From contig DATAVB010000118.1 in assembly GCA_036267955.1 (NCBI GenBank), positions 62,001 through 126,000 of the forward strand: a DNA stretch of 64,000 nt. Direction: 5' to 3'. Made by a program: the position numbers and the translations under genes. The notes below the pieces were generated by a model. It was given only the letters and a program-made list of their open reading frames with translations, was not told the DNA's origin and searched no databases. The stretch comes from DATAVB01 sp036267955. GTDB lineage: Bacteria; Actinomycetota; Actinomycetes; Mycobacteriales; QHCD01. Each line of letters begins with the position of its first letter. Position 1 is the first letter of the stretch. Of this stretch, positions 8,934 to 17,439 are shown one piece after another.

Positions 8934-10565
8934 TCAACTCGACTTCTGCAACGCCTCCTGGAACTCCTTGCGGATCTGGTCGCCGCCACCGGACTTCCAG
9001 GCCTGCACCGCGTCGTCCCAGGACGACAGCGGCTTGCGGCCCTGCAGAATCGCGTTCGTGGCATCGGTAATTGCCTGGTTGAGCGTGGCGTTCTTGCTGG
9101 AGGCGGTGTCGGAATAGAGAGCCTGGGTCGGGTCGGCGACGGACTGTGGCAGGAACTTCTTCTCGTACTCGTAGCAATCCTTGGTGGCCTGCGTGTACTG
9201 GCCGGCGAGCACCGACGGCCCTTGTGCGAGGTAGCCGGTGGACAGTTGGACCTCGGCCGTGCCCTGATCGGTTTTCACCGGCAGCCCATTCTTGATCGTG
9301 TAGTCCACGCCGAGCACTCCGTTCCCCATAAAGGTGGACTCTTCAGTGCCGAATGGTGCCGCGATGTAATTGGCGATCGCCAGCAACTCCTTGATCCGGG
9401 TGTCGCTGCTCTTCTTCAGTGCGGTGAAACTGAAATCCAGCGAGCCCTGCCAGGTGTTGGCCTTCGATCCGCTGTCGAAATTCGGCGGCAGCATTCCGTT
9501 GATGGTGAATGACGCGCCGGCGACGTTCTGCGTATAGAAGCCGGGCCAGGCGGTGTAGTTATCGAAATGCATGAGTGCGGTGCCGCTGCTGAACCATTGT
9601 TTGAGCGTGGTCGTGTTGTTCTGCGCGAAGGAGTCGGGATGCACGTAGCCGGCCTTGACCAGGCTGGCCACCGCGCCGATCGCCTGCTTCGTCTCCGGTT
9701 GCTCATTAACGTTGGTCAGCTTCCCGCCGTCGTTCTTCCAGGTGCGGCAGGCGCCGAGCATCTGCCGGACGAAATCGTTCGGAGCGCTGGCCAGCGCCCA
9801 CTTGTTGTGGCGCAGGTCGGTCAGCTCCTTGCAGAGGTTCTTGAACTCCGCGAAGCTGGTTGGATTGGGATTGACGCCCTTGGGTTTGATCAGGTCGTCC
9901 CGCCGGTAGAGCATGCCACCCATCTTCGACCGGGGAATCGGCAGCCCGTAGATCCCGCCGTTGAAGACGCACGACTTCCAGTAGTCCGACGGGATGCTCG
10001 CCAGGTAGGGATAATCCGTTACCGCGTCGCCGGACAGATATTTGGTGAGATCCTGGCACTTGGCGGCGAGCAGGGACGGCAACTGCGGGACAGGCTGGTA
10101 GATCTGCAGATAGTCGGGGAGATCGCCGCCCGCGATGGTGGTCGCGAGCTTCTGCACGTAGTCGCTGAACGGCACGATCGTCATGTTCAGTTTGGTGCCG
10201 AGCCGGGCGTTGAGCGCCTGCCAGTACTTGTTGCGGTTCATTCCGGGCGGGGGATCGGTGTAGGTGATGACGAACGCGGTGACCGAGCCGCCGTTGCCGG
10301 GCTTGCCTTTGATTCCGGGCTTCGGGTGCGCCGGATAGGTGAGGTAGCCATCCTGCACGCCGAGCGTCGGATCGCCCGGCAAGTCTGGTTTCACCGACTC
10401 GTACGGATGCAGGGTCGGCAGTTTCACCTTGGCGTTGGCGTCGTTGCTGTTCTTCTTGGCCGCCTTGCCGCCGCAGCCGGCCAGTAATGAGCCGCCGCCG
10501 GCGGCCAATGCGGCGGTGCCCGCCGCGCCGCGGAGAAATCCCCGCCGGTCGATGCTTTCGGTCAT
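8934..10565 (-). CDS. Tat-dependent lipoprotein solute-binding protein of a sugar ABC importer
   Basis: Extracellular solute-binding protein of 543 aa, the size of LplA/oligosaccharide-type receptors. The N terminus has DRRGFLRG (twin-Arg signal), a hydrophobic Ala/Gly run and a lipobox LLAGC at about residues 27-31, so it should be folded before export and lipid-anchored outside. It is the first gene of the minus-strand operon and is divergent from the lyase, with a LacI-type operator in the shared promoter. No permease or ATPase lies anywhere in this locus, so it must use membrane components encoded elsewhere. Confidence 0.88.
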   Translation of the reverse strand: MTESIDRRGFLRGAAGTAALAAGGGSLLAGCGGKAAKKNSNDANAKVKLPTLHPYESVKPDLPGDPTLGVQDGYLTYPAHPKPGIKGKPGNGGSVTAFVITYTDPPPGMNRNKYWQALNARLGTKLNMTIVPFSDYVQKLATTIAGGDLPDYLQIYQPVPQLPSLLAAKCQDLTKYLSGDAVTDYPYLASIPSDYWKSCVFNGGIYGLPIPRSKMGGMLYRRDDLIKPKGVNPNPTSFAEFKNLCKELTDLRHNKWALASAPNDFVRQMLGACRTWKNDGGKLTNVNEQPETKQAIGAVASLVKAGYVHPDSFAQNNTTTLKQWFSSGTALMHFDNYTAWPGFYTQNVAGASFTINGMLPPNFDSGSKANTWQGSLDFSFTALKKSSDTRIKELLAIANYIAAPFGTEESTFMGNGVLGVDYTIKNGLPVKTDQGTAEVQLSTGYLAQGPSVLAGQYTQATKDCYEYEKKFLPQSVADPTQALYSDTASSKNATLNQAITDATNAILQGRKPLSSWDDAVQAWKSGGGDQIRKEFQEALQKSS

Positions 10566-10675
10566 TGCGCACCCACCCCGGCACTTCGCCGCGGCTGGGC
10601 CCCTCGGGTTGCTGGTGATGTTGTCATCGTCAACTCCTGTCCCGCGGCCTCGGTCAGCGGCAGATGATTTGCATA

Positions 10676-10689
10676 GGTAAGCGCTTTCC
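10676..10689. promoter_or_regulatory. LacI-type operator in divergent SBP/lyase promoter
   Basis: GGTAAGCGCTTTCC differs by one base from the perfect palindrome GGAAAGCGCTTTCC found before the LacI gene. It lies 111 nt upstream of the solute-binding protein start and 150 nt upstream of the lyase start, and could control both. Confidence 0.7.
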
Positions 10690-10838
10690 AGCTAAAAGGT
10701 AGGCACATGCTGCTACCTGAGGCAATGCCTTGTCAAGGTCACCGAATACCGCACGCCAGAGTCCTTGCCGGCCATGGGTGCGGCCGTACAAGATGACCAT
10801 GAACTGCCCGTCCCGCATTCCCATCGGAGCGCAGATCG

Positions 10839-12752
10839 ATGTCTTCAGCAGTCCAGCACGCCCATCCCTACACCACGCCGCCACCGGACAGCGTCGCCGC
10901 GGTTGAACCCTCGGCCGCCCGGCTGCCGCGGGTGAATCCGGCTGAGGTGGCCGAAATGTTGCGGGCGACCCCCGTCGGCTGGGCGCAGTTCGCGCCGGTC
11001 ACCGACCGGGACGCCTGGAAAGCGGTTGCCGACCGGCTGGGGCCGCAGCGGGTCGAGGAACTGATCAGGCTGGCCGGTGCGCGCGTGGGTGAGCCGATTC
11101 CCGAGCTGCGTTCCTCGCAGTGGCGGGCCTTCACCCGCACCGGCGACCGCAAAGGGTACGAGGCGAAGTGGTTCCAGCGGCGCGCGGCGCTGGCCGATCT
11201 GCTGATCGGATACGGCCTGCGGCCGAACGACGCCGTGCTGGACGCGATTGTGGATCTGGTGTGGGCGATCTGCGAGGAGACGTCGTGGTGCTTCCCGGCG
11301 CACGACCCGGCCGAGTTCGCCGATCCGGACCGGCCGGTGGTCGATCTCTTCGCCAGCCTCACCGCGGTCGGGCTGGCCGAGCTGTCGCAGGTGCTCGGCC
11401 CGGTGTTGCCGGCGCCGGTGCTGGCCCGGATCGAGCGTGAGGCAGGGCAACGGGTCATCACGCCGTATCTGCTGGACGACACCTGGCGCTGGCTGTACAA
11501 CAGGCCGCGGCGCAGCGTGAACAACTGGGCCGCCGTGTGCGCGTTCGGGTCGGTGGGCGCCGCCTGCTATCTCGAACGGGATGAGGATCGGCTGGCGACA
11601 CTGCTCGGCAAGGCCGCCCGGTCGATGGAGGACTATCTGGAGGTGTTCGATCCCGACGGCGGCACGAGCGAGGGCACCGGCTACTGGGGCTTCGGCTTCG
11701 GGTCGTTCTGCCAGCTCGCGGATCTCGTGTCGCGGCGGACCGGCGGCGCGTGGGACTGGCTGTCGGCGCCGATCGTGGAACGGGTCTCGACCTTTCCGCT
11801 GCGTTCCCGGGTGACGGTGAATTCCTGGCCGACGTTCTCCGACTCCGACGCCGATGTGCGGTTCAACGGGCAATTGCTGACGACACTCGGCGCACGGTTC
11901 GGCCTGGCCGAGCTCGCCGGACTCGCCGACTCGCCGGTGGCCAGCTGGGAATGGCGCGGAAATTCCGCGGTCAGCACCGCGCTGCGGTCGATCTGGGCCG
12001 GTGGCGCACCCGGGGACAGACCGCTGCCGGCACCGGGACCATCGGAGTGGTTCAGCGGCCTGCAGTGGTTGCTGTCCAGAGTGGACCCCGCCGACCCGGA
12101 CACCCTTGCCCTGGCGGTAAAAGGCGGCCACAACGCCGAAATGCACAACCAGAACGACGTGGGCTCGCTTATCGTACGGGTCGGCTCGGAGGACCTGGTG
12201 GTCGATCCAGGACGTGGGCTCTACACCCGCGACTACTTCAACCAGCACCGGTATGAGCATTTCGTCAACCGGTCGTTCGGCCATTCCGTGCCGCAGCCGG
12301 CCGGTGTCGGGCAGCATACCGGGATCCAATGCGCGGCCCGCGTCCGAGAGCTCGACCGGAGAACGGAATCCGACCGGGTCAGTTACGACCTGACTGCTGT
12401 CTATCCGGACGCCGGCCTGACCTCGCTGACCCGGACCGTCGAATTGAACCGGGCACAGGCGAACGTGGTCGTGATTGACGAATTCGCCTTCACCGCACCG
12501 GAAGTGGCCGAGAGCGGCTTTGTCACCTTCGCCGAGGTGACAGTGGATGGACGGCGGATCGTGCTGCGGGGGGAGCGGGCGGCGCTGACTCTCGAGGCCG
12601 CGCAGGACGTGGAGATCGAGGTGCACACCGAAACGGTCCCGCTGTCCTCCGGTCCGCGAGAGGCCTCCCGGATCGCCTTACGCAGCAGGGGACCGGTGCC
12701 GAATGCGACGATAACCGTGACCATGACGCCGGGAAAGAACGATACGCCGTGA
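10839..12752 (+). CDS. Heparinase II/III-like polysaccharide lyase, apparently cytosolic
   Basis: Protein of 637 aa with an alpha-helical toroid half (residues about 60-380, with NRPRRSVNNWAAVCAFGS and GTSEGTGYWGFGFGSF) and a C-terminal beta-sandwich. The junction carries KGGHNAEMHNQNDVGSLIV, the His/Asn-rich motif of heparinase II/III lyases, and DPGRGLYTRDYF. These enzymes cleave uronate-containing polysaccharides by beta-elimination. No signal peptide or lipobox is present, so it should act inside the cell on imported oligosaccharides, like oligo-lyases. The ATG at 10839 has GGAG 9 nt upstream. It is divergent from the solute-binding protein operon and shares its operator. Confidence 0.82.
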   Translation: MSSAVQHAHPYTTPPPDSVAAVEPSAARLPRVNPAEVAEMLRATPVGWAQFAPVTDRDAWKAVADRLGPQRVEELIRLAGARVGEPIPELRSSQWRAFTRTGDRKGYEAKWFQRRAALADLLIGYGLRPNDAVLDAIVDLVWAICEETSWCFPAHDPAEFADPDRPVVDLFASLTAVGLAELSQVLGPVLPAPVLARIEREAGQRVITPYLLDDTWRWLYNRPRRSVNNWAAVCAFGSVGAACYLERDEDRLATLLGKAARSMEDYLEVFDPDGGTSEGTGYWGFGFGSFCQLADLVSRRTGGAWDWLSAPIVERVSTFPLRSRVTVNSWPTFSDSDADVRFNGQLLTTLGARFGLAELAGLADSPVASWEWRGNSAVSTALRSIWAGGAPGDRPLPAPGPSEWFSGLQWLLSRVDPADPDTLALAVKGGHNAEMHNQNDVGSLIVRVGSEDLVVDPGRGLYTRDYFNQHRYEHFVNRSFGHSVPQPAGVGQHTGIQCAARVRELDRRTESDRVSYDLTAVYPDAGLTSLTRTVELNRAQANVVVIDEFAFTAPEVAESGFVTFAEVTVDGRRIVLRGERAALTLEAAQDVEIEVHTETVPLSSGPREASRIALRSRGPVPNATITVTMTPGKNDTP

Positions 12753-12782
12753 CTGCCCGAGCGTCGGCCGGCGTTCCGGCGG

Positions 12783-13586
12783 TCAGCCGAACGCCTGCCG
12801 GTGCCGCTCGACCACGGTGGCCACGGTCTGCTCGCCGGGAGCCGACCAGATTTCCTCGTTGAAGATCTCGACCTCGACGTACCCGTGGTAGCCGGCGGCG
12901 TAGGCCGCGTCGACGAGCCGCCGGTTGTCGATGTGACCGTCGCCGACGTGACCCCGGCCGAGCAATGCCCCGGCCGGCAGCGGAGTCACCCAGTCCGAGA
13001 CCTGGACGAGGGAGATGCGACCGGCGGCGCGGGCGATCTGGCGCTCCACCTCTGGGTCCCACCAGATGTGATAGCTGTCCACCACGACGCCGACCTGTTC
13101 GGCCGGGAATTCCGCCGCCAGGTCGATCGACTGGCCAAGCGTGGAAATGACGCCGCGGTCCGAGCAGAACATCGGGTGCATCGGCTCGATTGCCAACCGG
13201 ACCCCGCGCTCGGCGGCATACGGCGCCAGCGCGGCGATTCCGTCGCGCACCCGGGCGCGGGCGCCGACCAGATCCCGCGAGCCGTCCGGCAGCCCACCGC
13301 AGACCAGCACCAACACCGGACAATCAATGGCCGCGCATTCCTCGACGGCCCTGCGGTTGTCCTCGACGGACCCGTCGGGTGCGGTGAAGAATCCGCCGCG
13401 GCACAGGCTGGTTACGACCACGCCGGTCTCGTCGAGGAGACGTTTCGCCTTGTCGACGCCGATTTCGGTGAGCCGGTCACGCCAGACGCCGAGGGCGGGA
13501 ATTCCCGCGTCGACGCAGCCGCGCACTGTCTCGGCCAGGGTCCAGTATTTGGTGGTGGCCTGATTCAGCGACAGCGGACGACTCAT
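12783..13586 (-). CDS. Sugar phosphate isomerase/epimerase-like TIM-barrel protein
   Basis: Xylose-isomerase-like TIM barrel of 267 aa. The opening SRPLSLNQATTKYWTLAETV is typical of myo-inositol/rare-sugar isomerases. Metal-ligand regions are RLAIEPMHPMF (Glu), VVDSYHIWWDP (Asp/His), VQVSDW (Asp) and a C-terminal VEVEIFNEEIW (Glu). The ATG at 13586 overlaps the upstream stop as ATGA; the frame is open further to 13811 but that is a shadow. It is last in the Gfo/Idh-DUF993 unit and convergent with the lyase. It likely isomerises an intermediate of the same pathway. Confidence 0.82.
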   Translation of the reverse strand: MSRPLSLNQATTKYWTLAETVRGCVDAGIPALGVWRDRLTEIGVDKAKRLLDETGVVVTSLCRGGFFTAPDGSVEDNRRAVEECAAIDCPVLVLVCGGLPDGSRDLVGARARVRDGIAALAPYAAERGVRLAIEPMHPMFCSDRGVISTLGQSIDLAAEFPAEQVGVVVDSYHIWWDPEVERQIARAAGRISLVQVSDWVTPLPAGALLGRGHVGDGHIDNRRLVDAAYAAGYHGYVEVEIFNEEIWSAPGEQTVATVVERHRQAFG

Positions 13587-14731
13587 GCCGGCCAGCCCGC
13601 GGTGCCGAGGAAGGCGCGCATCCGCTGCACGGCAAGGTCCGGATCGGGCAACACTCCGGCGACGTCGGCGAGCCGGAACAATTCGATCAGATGTGGGACC
13701 GACCGGGCCGACTGCCGGCCGTCCACCATGACGAAATGCGACTGGTGCCCGGACAGCCAGGAAAGGAAGGTAATCCCGGTCTTGTAATGGAAGGTGGGAG
13801 TGGCGAAACAATGCCGGGCCAGCGCGACCGTCGGCGCGAAGGCCGTCGAATAGCCGGCCAGATCGCCGGCATCGAAGGCACGCAGCGCCGTTGCCGCCGC
13901 GACCGCGATGGGATCGAATATCCCGAGCAGGGCGTCGCTGTATCCCTGCTCGTCACCCGCAATGAGATCCGGGTAATTGAAATCGTCGCCGGTGTAGAGC
14001 CGGACTCCGGGCGGCAGCCGCCGACGCAATGCCAATTCTCGATCGGCGTCCAGTAGCGACACCTTGATTCCGTCGATCCGGTCGGCATGGTCGGCGATCA
14101 ATTGCAGCACGGATTCGGTGGCCTGATCCAGGTCGGCCGATCCCCAATAGCCACCCAAAGCCGGGTCGAACATCGGACCGAGCCAGTGCAGGATCACCGG
14201 ATTGCCGACCTGGCGCAGAATTGTGCCGTACACGTGGTGGTAGTCGGCCGCGTCCCGGGCGGTGGCGGCCAGCGCCCGGCTGGCCATCAGCACCACGCCG
14301 GCGCCGGCCTCCTCGACCAGGGCGACCTGTTCCTCGTACGCGCGGATGACCGCGGGCAGGTCGGCGGCTCCGGACAGTTGATCGGTGCCGGCGCCGCAGA
14401 CAAGCCGGCCGCCGACGGACCGCGCCTCCTTGCCCGAGCGCCGGATCAGCTCGGCGGTCGCCGTCCAGTCCAGCCCCATGCCGCGCTGGGCGGTGTCCAT
14501 CGCGTCGGCGACGCCGAGCCCCAGGCTCCACAGGTGGTGCCGGAAGGCGAGCGTCGAATTCCAATCCAGCGCCGCCGGTTGTCCGGGTGTGTTGTCCGCC
14601 ATCGGGTCGGCGACGACATGTGCGGCCGCGTAGGCAATTCGGCTGGTCGACGGGTGCGCGTCCGGCGGGGGCGCGAGCGGCTCGCGGAGCCGGTAGGGCT
14701 CGCCGCCCGGCAGCGTGATGGTCGCCGTCAT
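13583..14731 (-). CDS. DUF993 family protein (dihydrodipicolinate synthase-like barrel)
   Basis: Actinobacterial DUF993 protein of 382 aa, predicted class-I aldolase-like TIM barrel. Recognisable segments are SRIAYAAAHVVADP, AMDTAQRGMGLDW, and DGIKVSLLDADRE with a Lys at the position expected for a Schiff base. The family is repeatedly found with Gfo/Idh dehydrogenases and sugar isomerases, but no reaction is established to my knowledge; retro-aldol cleavage of a keto-acid is plausible. The ATG at 14731 has GGGAG 9 nt upstream. The stop overlaps the isomerase start. Confidence 0.75.
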   Translation of the reverse strand: MTATITLPGGEPYRLREPLAPPPDAHPSTSRIAYAAAHVVADPMADNTPGQPAALDWNSTLAFRHHLWSLGLGVADAMDTAQRGMGLDWTATAELIRRSGKEARSVGGRLVCGAGTDQLSGAADLPAVIRAYEEQVALVEEAGAGVVLMASRALAATARDAADYHHVYGTILRQVGNPVILHWLGPMFDPALGGYWGSADLDQATESVLQLIADHADRIDGIKVSLLDADRELALRRRLPPGVRLYTGDDFNYPDLIAGDEQGYSDALLGIFDPIAVAAATALRAFDAGDLAGYSTAFAPTVALARHCFATPTFHYKTGITFLSWLSGHQSHFVMVDGRQSARSVPHLIELFRLADVAGVLPDPDLAVQRMRAFLGTAGWPA

Positions 14732-14754
14732 GGAACGAGTCTCCCTGCGTCGTC

Positions 14755-14800
14755 GGGTCAGAGCGTCGTTTGGGTCAGAGCGTCGTTTGGGTCAGAGCGT
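14755..14800. repeat. 17-bp tandem repeat over a stop codon
   Basis: GGGTCAGAGCGTCGTTT occurs at 14755-14771 and 14772-14788, followed by its first 12 bases at 14789-14800. The last copy contains the TGA stop (complement of 14792-14794) and C-terminal codons of the Gfo/Idh gene, so the 3' end was duplicated downstream. Confidence 0.9.
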
Positions 14801-15943
14801 GAGATCGGGTACGGACAGCCGCCGGCCCTCGCGCCACGACTGCCCACCCAGCTCGGCCAGCTGCACGCCCTTGGCGCCCTCGAGCAGGTCCCACGGGAAC
14901 GGCGAGCCCTCGACGGTGTGCCGGAGGAAAAGCTCCCACTGCGTCCGGAAGCCGTTGTCGAATTCCTTGTTGTCCGGGATTTCCGGCCATTGGGAACGGA
15001 AGTTCTCGGTGGCCGGCAGATCCGGGTTCCACACCGGTTTCGGCGTCATCGACCGGTGTTGGGCGCGACACCGGCGCAGTCCTGCCACGGCACTGCCCTC
15101 CGTACCGTCCACTTGGAACTCGACCAGCTCGTCCCGGAAGACGCGGGTGGCCCAGGAGGAGTTGATCTGGGCTACCACGCCGCCGTCCAGCTCGAAGATG
15201 CCGTAGACGGCGTCGTCCGCGGTCGCGGCGTACGGCTGGCCCTGCTCGTCCCACCGGGTCGGAATATGGGTGGCGGCCTGCGCGTAGACGGAGCGCACCG
15301 GGGCGATGACGTGGTCCAGAACGTAGCGCCAGTGGCAGAACATGTCCTGGACGATGCCGCCGCCGCTCTCGGCCCGGTAATTCCACGAGGGACGCTGCGA
15401 TTCCTGCCAGTCACCCTCGAAAACCCAGTAACCGAACTCACCGCGCACCGAGAGGATCCGGCCGAAGAATCCGCCTTCGACCAATCGGCGCAGCTTCAGC
15501 AGGCCGGGCAGAAAGAGTTTGTCCTGCACGACTCCATTGCGGACGCCGGCGGCGTGCGCCAGACGGGCGAGTGAAAGCGCTTCCTCGGTCGATTCGGCCA
15601 TCGGCTTTTCGGTGTAGATGCTCTTACCAGCGGCGATAGCGGCCCGGATTGCCGGCGCATGGGCCGAGGTGATCTGGGAATCGAAATAGATGTCGACATC
15701 GTCCCGGGCGAGCGCCTCGTCCAGAGATGTGGTCCAGTCGTCGAGACCGTGTCGTTCGGCAATTGCCCGGAGCTTGCGCTCATCACGACCGACCAGGACC
15801 GGCTCCGGCCATAGCCGGGTGCCGTCGGCCAGCAGGATTCCGCCGGCTTCGCGGATCGCCAGGATGGACCGGACGAGATGCTGGTTGTAGCCCATCCGGC
15901 CGGTGACGCCGTTCATGGCGATGCCGATGCGCTTACGGCTCAT
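14792..15943 (-). CDS. Gfo/Idh/MocA-family dehydrogenase (second copy)
   Basis: NAD(P)-dependent dehydrogenase of 383 aa. The N-terminal Rossmann motif is GIAMNGVTGRMGYN, longer than in classical members. YTEKPMAES is the catalytic Lys-Pro motif, and GGGIVQDMFCHWRYVLDHV holds the family His. It differs clearly from the homologue at 7617-8816, so they likely act on different substrates or steps. GGAGAA lies 6 nt before the ATG. It heads a three-gene unit and is divergent from the LacI gene, whose operator (16110-16123) is 167 nt upstream. A further AAGCGCTT core lies inside the gene at 15573-15584. Confidence 0.83.
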   Translation of the reverse strand: MSRKRIGIAMNGVTGRMGYNQHLVRSILAIREAGGILLADGTRLWPEPVLVGRDERKLRAIAERHGLDDWTTSLDEALARDDVDIYFDSQITSAHAPAIRAAIAAGKSIYTEKPMAESTEEALSLARLAHAAGVRNGVVQDKLFLPGLLKLRRLVEGGFFGRILSVRGEFGYWVFEGDWQESQRPSWNYRAESGGGIVQDMFCHWRYVLDHVIAPVRSVYAQAATHIPTRWDEQGQPYAATADDAVYGIFELDGGVVAQINSSWATRVFRDELVEFQVDGTEGSAVAGLRRCRAQHRSMTPKPVWNPDLPATENFRSQWPEIPDNKEFDNGFRTQWELFLRHTVEGSPFPWDLLEGAKGVQLAELGGQSWREGRRLSVPDLTL

Positions 15944-16109
15944 GGTGATTCTCCGGGTTTCATGATGGATCTCCGGCTCATAACCGGTGTCCGGGGGCAG
16001 GATCGGGCTCCGCTCGCGAGCTCATCTCGGCCGGATATCGGATGACGAGTGCGGTCGCCATGGACGTCAATTGCAGCGGACATCGACACCCCCGGCACGG
16101 TGCGTGGTA

Positions 16110-16123
16110 GGAAAGCGCTTTCC
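16110..16123. promoter_or_regulatory. Perfect palindromic LacI operator at its own gene
   Basis: GGAAAGCGCTTTCC is a perfect 14-bp palindrome ending 16 nt before the chosen LacI start. Its position fits autorepression and also control of the divergent Gfo/Idh operon. Confidence 0.8.
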
Positions 16124-16139
16124 GCACTAAGGTATGGCC

Positions 16140-17216
16140 ATGTCGACACTGCGGTCAAGCCGGGCCCGGCCGCGGCCGGGTGCGCCGGTGACGCTGGCGC
16201 ATGTTGCCGCCCGCGCCCAAGTGTCGTTGGCCACCGCTTCGCGGGTGCTCAACGGCAGCGAACGGACAGTGGGTGAGGAGCTGCGGGAGCGGGTGCTGGC
16301 CGCCGCGCTGGAGTTGCGTTATTCCTCGCACGGACCGGCCCAGGCGCTGGCCCGCGCCACCACCTCGATCGTGGGGCTGATCGTGCACGACGTGCGCGAC
16401 CCCTATTTCGCGGCCATCGCCGCGGGCGCCATGCGGGTCGCCCGCGACGACAACCTGATGGTCATGCTGGCCAGCACGTTCCGGGACCCCGAGCTGGAGC
16501 TGGACTATCTCGAACGGCTCCGGGTGCAGCGGGCCCGCGCGATCCTGCTTGCCGGCAGCGGCACGACCAGCCGGTCGTTCACCCAGCGGCTCGGGGAGAG
16601 CGCCCGGGCGTTCGAGGAGGGCGGTGGCCGGATCGCCTGCGTCAGCCACCACGGCGTCTCGATGGACGCCATCCTGCTGGACAACCGGCAGGGTGGCCGG
16701 GACATAGCGCAGCTGCTGCTGGATCTCGGTCACCGGGAGATCGGCATCGTGACCGGCCCGTCCCAGCTGCTCACTGTCCGGCACCGGCTGGACGGGGCGT
16801 CCGAGGCACTGTCCGATGCCGGCGTACCGCTGCCGGATTCGGCCATCGTGCAGGGCGACTTCTCCCGTGAGGGCGGCCGCGATGCCACGATCCGGCTGCT
16901 CGAGCAGGCGCCCAGGACAACCGCGATCTTCGCGCTGAACGACCTGATGGCCCGCGGCGTACTGATGGCGCTCGAGGCGACCGGGCGGAAGGTGCCCGAA
17001 GACGTCTCGGTGGTCGGTTTCGACGACCTGCCGGTGGCGGAGGACACCTCGCCGAGGTTGACGACGGTGCGGCTGCCGCTGGAGGAGATCGGCGCCCGGG
17101 CCATGCGGATCGTGCTGGAACCGGCGCTGGACCGGCGCCGTACCGAACGGATCGCCGGCGAGGTCGTGCTGCGGGAGAGCACCGGCCCCGCGCCCCGCCG
17201 CCGCGGCCGCAACTAG
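16140..17216 (+). CDS. LacI-family transcriptional regulator of the sugar locus
   Basis: Repressor of 358 aa. The N-terminal HTH and hinge are clear: VTLAHVAARAQVSLATASRV, NGSERTVGEELRERVLAA and ALARATTSIVGLIVHDV. The periplasmic-binding-like effector domain follows, ending VVGFDDLPVAEDTSPRLTTV, which is typical. The effector is presumably a sugar or sugar acid. The ATG at 16140 is preferred (AAGG 7 nt upstream) over an ATG at 16134 that nearly touches the same site. Palindromes of the LacI type lie at its own promoter and at two other promoters of the locus. Confidence 0.9.
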   Translation: MSTLRSSRARPRPGAPVTLAHVAARAQVSLATASRVLNGSERTVGEELRERVLAAALELRYSSHGPAQALARATTSIVGLIVHDVRDPYFAAIAAGAMRVARDDNLMVMLASTFRDPELELDYLERLRVQRARAILLAGSGTTSRSFTQRLGESARAFEEGGGRIACVSHHGVSMDAILLDNRQGGRDIAQLLLDLGHREIGIVTGPSQLLTVRHRLDGASEALSDAGVPLPDSAIVQGDFSREGGRDATIRLLEQAPRTTAIFALNDLMARGVLMALEATGRKVPEDVSVVGFDDLPVAEDTSPRLTTVRLPLEEIGARAMRIVLEPALDRRRTERIAGEVVLRESTGPAPRRRGRN

Positions 17217-17257
17217 CGGCCCGCGTGTCCCTCGGCCTCAGTTGAAAGCCGGCCGCG

Positions 17258-17313
17258 GGTGATCGTGATGGCGTTGTACCGCCCATAGCCGGCACATCGC
17301 GTTCACGATCACC
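17258..17313. repeat. Palindromic intergenic element, copy 1
   Basis: The arms GGTGATCGTGA and TCACGATCACC are exact inverted repeats enclosing GCG...CGC and a central CATAGCCGGC segment. A related element is at 30274-30327. It lies 42 nt after the LacI gene and may act as terminator or be a REP-like/MITE-like repeat. Confidence 0.75.
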
Positions 17314-17398
17314 GGTCGGCCGGGGCAAGCGGCCATGAGCGATGTCGATCATGGAACGGGGGATCGGGGTTCCGTCGACCTGAGTGGCATGGCAGGGT

Positions 17399-17412
17399 GG
17401 AAAGCGCTTCCC
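17399..17412. promoter_or_regulatory. LacI-type operator before 2-hydroxyacid dehydrogenase
   Basis: GGAAAGCGCTTCCC has one mismatch to the perfect palindrome at 16110. It lies 27 nt upstream of the ATG at 17440 and inside the open frame if an upstream start were used, which argues for the 17440 start. Confidence 0.7.
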
Positions 17413-17439
17413 CGCCGACGGGTACGAGAGGGACGACGG

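Noticed and set aside
14755..14800. CRISPR-like short repeat
   Set aside because: Direct head-to-tail copies without spacers and with a stop codon inside; a tandem duplication. No array with regular spacers was found in the window.
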